A stretch of 64,000 nt of DNA from Pseudoclavibacter sp. AY1H1 (GTDB lineage: Bacteria; Actinomycetota; Actinomycetes; Actinomycetales; Microbacteriaceae), in contig NZ_PSXX01000009.1 of NCBI RefSeq assembly GCF_002931055.1, positions 1 to 64,000 on the forward strand, written 5' to 3'. The notes under the pieces were generated by a model, which searched no databases, was not told where the DNA came from, and worked only from the letters and a program-made list of their open reading frames with translations. Position 1 is the first letter of the stretch; every line of letters starts with the position of its first letter. The position numbers and the translations under genes are program-made. Of the stretch, positions 51,381-58,021 are shown piece after piece.

Positions 51381-52424
51381 CTACTGGAAGGCGGGTACGA
51401 CGTGCTCGATGAACAGCTCGAGCGAGCGCTTCTTCTGCTCGTGGGAGAGGGAGTTGTCGCTCCAGAAGCTGAACTCGTCGACCCCGAGCGACTCGTACTC
51501 GCGCAGGCGCGCGATGACCTCGTCCGGCGTGCCGATCATGGCGGTCTTGTGCAGTGACTCGGGCGTGAACTCGGGCCGCTCCGAGAACTTCGCCTCCGGG
51601 CTCGGCTCGAGGAACCCGTCGACGGGGTCGGTCGTGTTGCCGAACCAGGCGTCGAAGGTGCGGTAGAACTTGTTGACCCCCTCGGCGGCCGGTCGCCAGC
51701 CGTCTGGGTCGCTCTCCTCGTGCACGTAGGTGTGGCGCAGCACCATGATCTCGGGGCGTGCGACCTCGGGATGGTTCGACACCGCCGTCTCGAACTTGGT
51801 CACGAGGTCGGCGACCTCCTCGTCGCCCTTCATGAGCGGCGTCACCATGACGTTGCAGCCGTTGGCGACCGCGAAGTCGTGCGTGTCGGGGTCGCGGGCC
51901 GCGACCCACATCGGCGGAGTCGGCTGCTGCACGGGCTTCGGGACGCTCGTGGAGACGGGGAACTGCCAGACCTCGCCGTCGTGGGCGTAGTCGCCCTGCC
52001 AGAGCTCGCGCACGGCGGGGATCAGCTCGCGCAGGTGCTTGCCGCCCTCCTTGCCTGGCATGCCGCCCGCGAGGCGGTCGAACTCGAACTGGTACGCGCC
52101 GCGCGCCAGTCCGACCTCGGCGCGCCCGCCGCTGATGACGTCGAGCAGGGCCGTCTCTCCGGCCACCCGGAGCGGGTTCCAGAAGGGGGCGATGATCGTG
52201 CCTGCGCCGAGGCGGATCTTCGTGGTGACCGCGGCGAGGTACGCGAGCTGCGGCATGGGGCTCGGCGAGATCGTGTACTCCATCGAGTGGTGCTCGCCGA
52301 TCCACACCGTGCTGAAGCCGGCCTTCTCGGCCAGGAGCGTGAGCTCGACGAGCTCGGCGAAGAGCTGCTCGGTGCTGACGGAGTCGTCCCAGCGCTCCAT
52401 GTGGATGAACAGAGAGAAACGCAT
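51381..52424 (-). CDS. LLM class flavin-dependent monooxygenase (luciferase-like)
   Basis: This 347-residue bacterial-luciferase-type TIM barrel shows MRFSLFIHMERWD, GFSTVWIGEHHSMEY (EHH active-site type), LGAGTIIAPFWNPLRVAGETALLDVISGGRAEVGLARG and PPMWVAARDPDTHDFAV. It would use reduced FMN and O2 supplied by a flavin reductase, for which the protein at 57008 is the obvious candidate. It is last in the minus-strand catabolic unit. Homologues cleave or hydroxylate N-heterocycles, sulfonates and alkanes. Here, context suggests the oxygenase that attacks an N-containing ring (like TrgA or PyrA). Confidence 0.9.
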   Translation of the reverse strand: MRFSLFIHMERWDDSVSTEQLFAELVELTLLAEKAGFSTVWIGEHHSMEYTISPSPMPQLAYLAAVTTKIRLGAGTIIAPFWNPLRVAGETALLDVISGGRAEVGLARGAYQFEFDRLAGGMPGKEGGKHLRELIPAVRELWQGDYAHDGEVWQFPVSTSVPKPVQQPTPPMWVAARDPDTHDFAVANGCNVMVTPLMKGDEEVADLVTKFETAVSNHPEVARPEIMVLRHTYVHEESDPDGWRPAAEGVNKFYRTFDAWFGNTTDPVDGFLEPSPEAKFSERPEFTPESLHKTAMIGTPDEVIARLREYESLGVDEFSFWSDNSLSHEQKKRSLELFIEHVVPAFQ

Positions 52425-52460
52425 TGTCGTGTCCTTTCGAGAGTGGAGGTGCTGCTGCCG

Positions 52461-52658
52461 TCAGCGGCGGCTGGCGCGTTCCGCGATGGTGGTGTTCCCG
52501 CGAGACCAGTGCTCGTGCTCGATCTCGCGGATGACGACCGTGATGTTCTCCGGTGCGGCGCCCACGGTCTCCTCTGCGACGCGGTGCACGCCGTCGATGA
52601 GGGCCCTGAGCTGCTCCGGGGTGCGCCCCTTGGCGATGGAGATGTCGATGAGTGGCAT
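52461..52658 (-). CDS. 4-oxalocrotonate tautomerase family enzyme
   Basis: This 65-residue protein begins MPLIDISIAKGRTPEQLRAL, with the catalytic Pro1 (after Met removal) and Arg11-equivalent of the tautomerase superfamily, and contains VVIREIEHEHW. These small subunits form hexamers that shift double bonds in 2-hydroxydienoates or related enols. It lies between the monooxygenase (36 nt) and aldehyde dehydrogenase (6 nt) genes, so isomerisation of a ring-cleavage product is likely. Confidence 0.92.
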   Translation of the reverse strand: MPLIDISIAKGRTPEQLRALIDGVHRVAEETVGAAPENITVVIREIEHEHWSRGNTTIAERASRR

Positions 52659-52664
52659 GCGGCC

Positions 52665-54146
52665 CTACCCCCGCATCACGAACGGGTCGGCGACGGGCGA
52701 TTCGTCGGTGTTGATCCACACGCTCTTGAGGCGGGTGTACTCGTGCATGGACTCGATGCCGTGCTCGATGCCGACGCCGGAGTTCTTGAAGCCCTGCCTC
52801 GGCGACATGGGCGACATGGCGCGGTAGGTGTTGACCCAGATGGTGCCGGCGTCGAGGCGACGCGAGAGGCGATGGGCGCGGGCGAGGTTCTGCGTCCACA
52901 CGCCGGCCGCGAGGCCGAACTCGGTGTCGTTGGCCAGCCCGACGACCTCGTCCTCCGTGTCGAAGGGCATGATGGCGGCGACGGGCCCGAAGATCTCCTC
53001 GCGGACGACGCGCATGCTGTTGGTGACGTCGGTCAGCACGGTGGGCTCGAAGTAGTAGCCGGGGAGCTGCACGTCGGGGCGGCCGCCTCCGGCGTAGAGG
53101 GTCGCGCCCTCGTCGACGCCGATGCCGACATACGATCTGACCTTCTCGAGCTGGTCGCTGAAGGCGAGCGGGCCGAGCTCGGTCGCATCGTCGAGGGGGT
53201 CGCCGATGACGATGGACTTCGCGCGAGCGGAGACGCGCTCGAGCAGCTCGTCGTAGACGGAGCGATGCGCGAAGACGCGGCTCCCGGCGATGCAGGTCTG
53301 GCCCGCCGCGGCGTAGATCCCCGCGATGACCCCCATCGCCGCGTTCTCGATGTTCGCGTCGTCGAACACGATGTTCGGGCTCTTCCCGCCCAATTCGAGC
53401 GTGCATCCGATGAAGCGTGCCGCCGCGCTCGCCGCGATGGCCGAGCCCGTGCGCGTCGACCCCGTGAAGGAGATCTTCGCGATGAGGGTGCTCTCGACGA
53501 GCGCCGCGCCTGCCTCGGCGCCGAGACCCGTGACGACGTTGACGACGCCGTCGGGGAACCCGGCCTCGCTCGCGAGCTGCGCGAAGCGGAGCACCGTGCG
53601 CGAGGTGTACTCGCTCGGCTTGATGACGACGGTGTTGCCGGCTGCCAGCGCAGGCGCGAGCTTCGAGGTCGTGAGCGTCAGCGGGGAGTTCCACGGCGTG
53701 ATCGCGCCGACCACGCCGAGCGGCTCGTGCTGCGTGTAGTTGAGGATCTGCAGGTTGCTGGTGGGGATCTGCGAGCCCTGGATCTTGTCAGCGAGCCCGC
53801 CGTAGTAGTAGAGGTACTCGGGCAGTGACGCGAGCTGGCCGCGCATCTCGCGCAGGAGCTTGCCGTTGTCGAGGCTCTCCAGTCGGGCGAGCTCGTCGGC
53901 GTTCTCGGCAACCAGGTCGCCGAGGCGGCGCAGCAGCTTCCCCCGCTGCGTCGCCGTGAGGCCACTCCAGCTCGGCGCCTCGAACGCCCGGCTGGCCGCG
54001 GAGACCGCCAGCTCGACGTCGGCGGCGTCGCCCCTCGCCGCCTCGTACAGCACCTCGAGGGTCGCGGGGTTGATGCTCTCGAAGTAGGCGCCGCCGGCGG
54101 GATCGCGCCAGCCCCCGTCGATGAAATGTCCGTAGCGGTCAGTCAT
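52665..54146 (-). CDS. Aldehyde dehydrogenase (NAD(P)-dependent)
   Basis: This 493-residue class 2-type aldehyde dehydrogenase has ITPWNSPLTLTTSKLAPALAAGNTVVIKPSE, the catalytic Glu in LELGGKSPNIVF and the catalytic Cys in YAAAGQTCIAGSRV, with NTYRAMSPMSPRQGFKNSGVG near the end. It is similar to betaine/semialdehyde and 5-carboxymethyl-2-hydroxymuconate semialdehyde dehydrogenases. In this cluster it would oxidise the aldehyde formed after ring opening. GAAGGAG precedes ATG 54146, and the start overlaps the alpha/beta-hydrolase stop by 8 nt. Confidence 0.92.
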   Translation of the reverse strand: MTDRYGHFIDGGWRDPAGGAYFESINPATLEVLYEAARGDAADVELAVSAASRAFEAPSWSGLTATQRGKLLRRLGDLVAENADELARLESLDNGKLLREMRGQLASLPEYLYYYGGLADKIQGSQIPTSNLQILNYTQHEPLGVVGAITPWNSPLTLTTSKLAPALAAGNTVVIKPSEYTSRTVLRFAQLASEAGFPDGVVNVVTGLGAEAGAALVESTLIAKISFTGSTRTGSAIAASAAARFIGCTLELGGKSPNIVFDDANIENAAMGVIAGIYAAAGQTCIAGSRVFAHRSVYDELLERVSARAKSIVIGDPLDDATELGPLAFSDQLEKVRSYVGIGVDEGATLYAGGGRPDVQLPGYYFEPTVLTDVTNSMRVVREEIFGPVAAIMPFDTEDEVVGLANDTEFGLAAGVWTQNLARAHRLSRRLDAGTIWVNTYRAMSPMSPRQGFKNSGVGIEHGIESMHEYTRLKSVWINTDESPVADPFVMRG

Positions 54147-54912
54147 GGTGTGCTCCTTCGTGGTGCCTGGAGTTGGCGAGTTCCGTGTCTTCGATGTGCT
54201 CCGCGAGCTCCGCGGCGAAGGCCTCGGGCGCTTCGACGGGAAGCATGTGCCGCACGCCGGCGACGATGCGCGACCGGGCATCCGGGATGGCGGCGGCGAG
54301 CCTGCGGCTCATGTCGGGCGTCGAGCCGGGGTCGAGCTCCCCCGTGATGGCGAGGGTCGGGACGGAGATGGAGGCCAGATCAGCTTCGATCTGCCGGTCA
54401 CCCGTCGCGAAGATCTCATAGGCGTGCCCGAACGACTCGACGTCGTTGGCTTCGAGCACCCGCCTCGTCGCGTCGACCGTCTCGGGAGCCACGTCGCTTC
54501 CCGAGTACCAGCGTTCGAGCGAGCGCTCGACGGTCGCTGCGAAGTCGGTCCGCGCCGAGGCGAGCCGGGCGAGCACGGCGTCGCGCTCCTCCGGGGTCCG
54601 CTGGCAGACGGAGCTGACGCAGACGAGCGACCGGACTCGGTCGTTCGAGTGGCTCGCGATTCGCTGGGCGACGAGCGCCCCGAGCGAGAAGCCCACGAGG
54701 TGGACCGGCCCGCTCGGAAGCCGCTCGGCGACATCGGCCGCGAACTCGGCGAGCGACATCGCCCCGCGCAGCCGCGGCTGGGCTCCATGACCCGGCAGGT
54801 CGAGCGCGATCGTCGGCCGGTCGAGGAGCTCCTCGACGCGGCCCCACATGGTCCGATCGAGCCCCACCCCGTGCAGCAGCACGATGGGCGTGCGTGTCGG
54901 CGTCGAGCTCAC
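54139..54912 (-). CDS. Alpha/beta hydrolase
   Basis: This 257-residue protein has the oxyanion motif LLHGVGLDRTMW, the nucleophile elbow GFSLGALVA (Ser ~96), Asp in TGELDPGS and His in VRHMLPVEAP, the complete triad of the fold. It resembles ring-fission-product hydrolases and enol-lactonases (3-oxoadipate enol-lactone hydrolase type). In trigonelline and vitamin B6 breakdown, hydrolases of this fold cleave the acyclic N-acyl/formyl enamine after ring opening; that role is inferred here. Start is GTG 54912. The tail is His-rich. Confidence 0.88.
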   Translation of the reverse strand: MSSTPTRTPIVLLHGVGLDRTMWGRVEELLDRPTIALDLPGHGAQPRLRGAMSLAEFAADVAERLPSGPVHLVGFSLGALVAQRIASHSNDRVRSLVCVSSVCQRTPEERDAVLARLASARTDFAATVERSLERWYSGSDVAPETVDATRRVLEANDVESFGHAYEIFATGDRQIEADLASISVPTLAITGELDPGSTPDMSRRLAAAIPDARSRIVAGVRHMLPVEAPEAFAAELAEHIEDTELANSRHHEGAHHD

Positions 54913-54924
54913 GTCGGCGCCCCG

Positions 54925-55476
54925 CTACAGCTCGGTCGAGAGCGCCGCGAGTCGCTGCTGCGGGCGCCCCTGGGCAGCCCCGGCCAGGGCGACGAGGATC
55001 TCGTCCGGGTGCGGCGCATCCGCGATCCGCACCTCGAACGACTGATGGTGCGAGCGGATCGTCGCGTCGGTGAAGTGCTTGAGCGGGATGTCGAACGCGA
55101 CGCCGGCCGGCCCGCGCTTCTCGACTGCGGGCAGCAGGGTGCTCGCGTTCGCCGCCTTCCGGAAGTGGTCGCCGAACTTGAGCGTGTGGATGAGCGCCGA
55201 GCCGTGCTCGACCTCACCGTTCAGCCCGATGATCGCGGCCTTGCCGTATGCCTCGAGCGGTGCTCCGAGCGCCTCCATGACGCGGGGGGCGAGCAGCGCT
55301 CCGAGCTCGGACGCGACGGCGTCGATGCCGGCGCTCAGGTCCTCGACGAAGCCTTGGCCGGCCCACGGGTTCTCGATGATGGCGGCAACGACCGCGGTCC
55401 TCGCCGCGGGCGAGACCGTGCGGCCGCCCTCGATGAGTGTCTCGTCGACGATGGTGATGACTCTGCGAACCTTCAT
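54925..55476 (-). CDS. AA_synth (amino acid synthesis) family protein, copy 1
   Basis: This 183-residue member of the AA_synth family (PF06684) has MKVRRVITIVDETLIEGGR, IIENPWAGQGFVEDLS, AYGKAAIIGLNGEVEHGSALIHTLKFGDHFR and HHQSFEVRIADAPHPDEI. The family name is historical; its biochemistry is unproven. It overlaps the second copy by 4 nt. The two together may form a heteromeric enzyme or binding complex. Genome neighbours in this window are ring-catabolic enzymes, so a role in N-heterocycle or amide breakdown is more likely than amino acid synthesis. Confidence 0.88.
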   Translation of the reverse strand: MKVRRVITIVDETLIEGGRTVSPAARTAVVAAIIENPWAGQGFVEDLSAGIDAVASELGALLAPRVMEALGAPLEAYGKAAIIGLNGEVEHGSALIHTLKFGDHFRKAANASTLLPAVEKRGPAGVAFDIPLKHFTDATIRSHHQSFEVRIADAPHPDEILVALAGAAQGRPQQRLAALSTEL

Positions 55477-56129
55477 GCTGCGATTCCTTTCAGGATGTCG
55501 GAGGTGACCTTCACGTCGGTCGTGCGGTCTCCGATCCGGGGGTGTGGGCGGGGGCCGGACGACGCGACCGCGATGACCGCGATCTCGTCGCGGTGCGGCG
55601 CATCCGCGAGGTGCACGTCGAGCGACTGGTAGTGGCTGCGCGTTGCCGCGGCGGTCTTGTGCCAAAGCGGCACTCGCAGGTCGCCGCCGGCCTCGGCTCT
55701 CGTGTCCGAGAAGCAGATGATCGAGGTGCCCTCGAGGAACTCGCGGAGCAGGTTGCCGAAGTAGGGGGTGTGGATGAGCGCGCCAGCGTGCTCGATCTCG
55801 CCGTCGACGCCGACGACGGCGGCCTTCCCGAACGCTTCGACGTTCGCGGCCCCGCCGAGCGCCTCGAGGAGGCGGTCGCTGAGGAGCTTGGCGACGATGG
55901 GGGCGATCTCGGACGTGGCCTCCGTGAGGTCGGCGATGGGCCCTGCCCCGACCCAAGGGTTGCGGACGACGGCGACGGCACTCGCCTGCCGGATCGCGGT
56001 CGGGGCGTCGACGCCTCCGTCCGAGATGATGTCCTCGTAGGCAGTCGAGATCTTTCGCACGCCGAGGGCGACGGCGCGCTCGCGCAGCGTCTCGCCGCGA
56101 CGCTCGGTCGCTGTGGCGGTGGTGGTCAT
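55473..56129 (-). CDS. AA_synth (amino acid synthesis) family protein, copy 2
   Basis: This 218-residue paralogue of the next gene has a longer N-terminus (MTTTATATERRGETLRERAV) and ~20 extra C-terminal residues. Shared motifs are VVRNPWVGAGPIADLTE, AFGKAAVVGVDGEIEHAGALIHTPYFGNLLREF and HYQSLDVHLADAPHRDEI. It differs in the central segment (GTSIICFSDTRAEAGGDLRV), so the two copies are old, diverged duplicates rather than recent ones. It is the first enzyme gene after the GntR regulator (53 nt gap). Confidence 0.88.
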   Translation of the reverse strand: MTTTATATERRGETLRERAVALGVRKISTAYEDIISDGGVDAPTAIRQASAVAVVRNPWVGAGPIADLTEATSEIAPIVAKLLSDRLLEALGGAANVEAFGKAAVVGVDGEIEHAGALIHTPYFGNLLREFLEGTSIICFSDTRAEAGGDLRVPLWHKTAAATRSHYQSLDVHLADAPHRDEIAVIAVASSGPRPHPRIGDRTTDVKVTSDILKGIAA

Positions 56130-56182
56130 GGTGGCTCCTGGTCTCCTCGAACGTCTGGTGTGCCCGGATGGGCGTCGGCGAC

Positions 56183-56890
56183 TCAGGCGGTGATCGACTC
56201 GCTGTCGGCCGGGTTGCCGTGATCTGCCGGCGCGAGCGCTGCGCGGCTCGACGCCTCGACGTGCGTTCGCATGGCGAACTCGGCGCCGATCGCATCCTTC
56301 TCCACGATCGAGCGCACAACCGCGCGGTGCTCGTGGTTGGAGGCGAGCAGACGGCCGGGGCGCTCGATCGTGCGCAGCACGATGCGGTGGTAGGCGAGCT
56401 GGTTCATGAGGCGCTCGTAGTGCTCCGCGAGCTTGGCGTTGTCGGCGCCGAGCACGATGGTCCAGTGGAACTCGTGCACGAGGCGGGCGTACTCCGCCGT
56501 GTCGCCGGCCTTGGCGGCGGCGTCGCTCTCGTCGAGATTGCGCGACAGGGCGGCGACCTCCGAGGTGGGGCCTCGGCGGGCGAGCAGGTTCGCGGCGAGC
56601 CCTTCCAGCGATTCCTTGAGCTGGAACAGCTCGACGATCTCCCGCCGGGTGGGTGTTCGCACGAACGTCCCGACGCGGGGACGGATCTCGACGAGCCCCT
56701 CGTTCTCCAGCTGCTTGAGCGCCTCGCGGATGGGGGTGCGGCTCACGCCGAACTCCTGCGCGAGCACGAGCTCCGGCATCGGGTCGCCGGGTGGGTACGT
56801 GCCGCTCGTCACGAGACGGCGGAGTCGCTCGAGGAGAGGGAGGTCTGCGTACGCCTCATCGCTGAGACCCAACGGCGTGATCTGTTGCAT
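56183..56890 (-). CDS. GntR family transcriptional regulator (FCD subfamily)
   Basis: This 235-residue protein has an N-terminal winged HTH (LPLLERLRRLVTSGTYPPGDPMPE, EFGVSRTPIREALKQLENEGLVEIRPRVGTFV) and a helical FCD effector domain with the metal-binding pattern D..H...H (EFHWTIVLGADN, NHEHRAVVRSI). It starts at ATG 56890 downstream of a strong leaderless promoter. Palindromes of the GntR type overlap its own start and the divergent start at 57008, so it most likely controls the whole catabolic cluster and itself, responding to a carboxylate or ring compound. Confidence 0.92.
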   Translation of the reverse strand: MQQITPLGLSDEAYADLPLLERLRRLVTSGTYPPGDPMPELVLAQEFGVSRTPIREALKQLENEGLVEIRPRVGTFVRTPTRREIVELFQLKESLEGLAANLLARRGPTSEVAALSRNLDESDAAAKAGDTAEYARLVHEFHWTIVLGADNAKLAEHYERLMNQLAYHRIVLRTIERPGRLLASNHEHRAVVRSIVEKDAIGAEFAMRTHVEASSRAALAPADHGNPADSESITA

Positions 56891-56926
56891 ACAAGAACGC
56901 TAGCTGGCATGCCACAGAATTGTCAA
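56885..56926 (-). promoter_or_regulatory. GntR promoter with two palindromic operator candidates
   Basis: On the minus strand a consensus -35 TTGACA (56926-56921), 18-nt spacer and -10 TAGCGT (56902-56897) precede the ATG by 6 nt. TGGCATGCCA (56905-56914), a perfect 10-bp palindrome, sits in the spacer. TTGCATACAA (56885-56894 on the plus strand) covers the start codon. Confidence 0.7.
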
Positions 56927-56970
56927 CGACTCCGATTTTTCTCAGGAAACACAACGTTTACAACCAAGCG

Positions 56971-57013
56971 TTGACGCATGCATGAACCCAGGGTTACGCT
57001 CCGTTGCATGCAA
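56971..57013 (+). promoter_or_regulatory. Promoter and operator of the divergent catabolic genes
   Basis: TTGACG (56971-56976), 18 nt, TACGCT (56995-57000) and 7 nt lead to ATG 57008. The palindrome TTGCATGCAA (57004-57013) covers the start codon and differs by one base from the site on the GntR start. Confidence 0.7.
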
Positions 57014-57952
57014 GCAAACATCAAAGATGCTGTCGCAGCTGCATGGTCCGACGTCTGGGATCGGGGTGACTTCGGTGCGTTCGAAGCCCTCGTGACCACG
57101 GATTATCGGCGCGAGAGCACAAGATCGGGTCGGGTGTCCGCACTCGACGAGTTCAAGCAGGAGGTCACCGAGGTGCGCGCCGCGTTCCCGGACCTCGTCA
57201 CGCGCATCGATCAGGTCCTGGTCGAGGACGACGCGCTCGCCGTCTTCTGGACCTCCGACGGCACGTTCAGCCAGCCGCTCGGCACTGTCCCCCCGACAGG
57301 CAAGCGCGTCGTCACGAACGGATCCAACTACGGCACCCTGCGGGACGGACGCGTCTCTTCCGAGCGCGTGACCTGGGACTCCGCCGAGCTGCTCACCCAC
57401 CTCGGTCTCCCCTCCCTGCACTCGGCCTTCGAGGATGCTGACGCCGACTACGCCGACGAGTCCGCAGCTCCCCCGCGCGAGATGCTCAAGGCGTTCAACA
57501 AGCAGTTCATCTCCGGCGTCACCGTCGTCACGACGAAGGACGAGGAGGGCCGCCCCCGCGGCCTCGCCGTGAGCGCCTACTCCTCGGTGTCCCTCGACCC
57601 GCCCCTCGTGCTCGTGTGCGTGCAGAAGTCGTCGTCCACGTACCCCTCGCTCTTCCGGTCGACGAACCTCGGCATCAACATCCTGTCCAGCGAGCAGCAG
57701 CACGTGCTCGCGACCTTCGCCTCCAAGTCCCCGGACAAGTTCGCCGACATCACCTGGCACGAAGGGCCCGAGGGCAGCCCGCTCATCGACGGCTCCTCCG
57801 CCTCCATCGAGGTCGAGATCAAAGAGCGCTTCCAGGCGCTCACGCACACCATCTTCATCGGCCGCGTGCACCACGCGACGACCACCGACGACGCGCCCAT
57901 TCTGTACAAGGCCGGCAAGTTCTTCGATGGACGAGGGCTCTCAGAGCTCTGA
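57008..57952 (+). CDS. NTF2/SnoaL-like domain fused to flavin reductase domain
   Basis: This 314-residue two-domain protein has residues ~1-135 as an NTF2-like polyketide-cyclase fold (VAAAWSDVWDRGDFGAFEALVTTDYRRES, FPDLVTRIDQVLVEDDALAVFW, GSNYGTLRDGRVSSERVTWD). Residues ~155-314 are a flavin reductase-like FMN-binding split barrel (FNKQFISGVTVVTTKDEEGRPRGLAVSAYSSVSLDPPLVLVCV, NLGINILSSEQQHVLATFA, HTIFIGRVHHATTTDDAPILYKAGKF). The second domain would supply reduced FMN to the luciferase-like oxygenase of the cluster (TrgB-like). The first could act on the oxygenation product. An upstream ATG at 56978 is disfavoured by the promoter position. Confidence 0.88.
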   Translation: MQANIKDAVAAAWSDVWDRGDFGAFEALVTTDYRRESTRSGRVSALDEFKQEVTEVRAAFPDLVTRIDQVLVEDDALAVFWTSDGTFSQPLGTVPPTGKRVVTNGSNYGTLRDGRVSSERVTWDSAELLTHLGLPSLHSAFEDADADYADESAAPPREMLKAFNKQFISGVTVVTTKDEEGRPRGLAVSAYSSVSLDPPLVLVCVQKSSSTYPSLFRSTNLGINILSSEQQHVLATFASKSPDKFADITWHEGPEGSPLIDGSSASIEVEIKERFQALTHTIFIGRVHHATTTDDAPILYKAGKFFDGRGLSEL

Positions 57953-58021
57953 CCAGGTCATCACAACCGCGATGACCGTTCCGCCCTCCCGGGCCTGCCT
58001 CCTCCGAAGTGGAGCAACACC

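Noticed and set aside
56978-57007. Earlier ATG for the NTF2-flavin reductase fusion
   Set aside because: The -10 box lies inside this segment, so a transcript starting at the mapped promoter could not include it.
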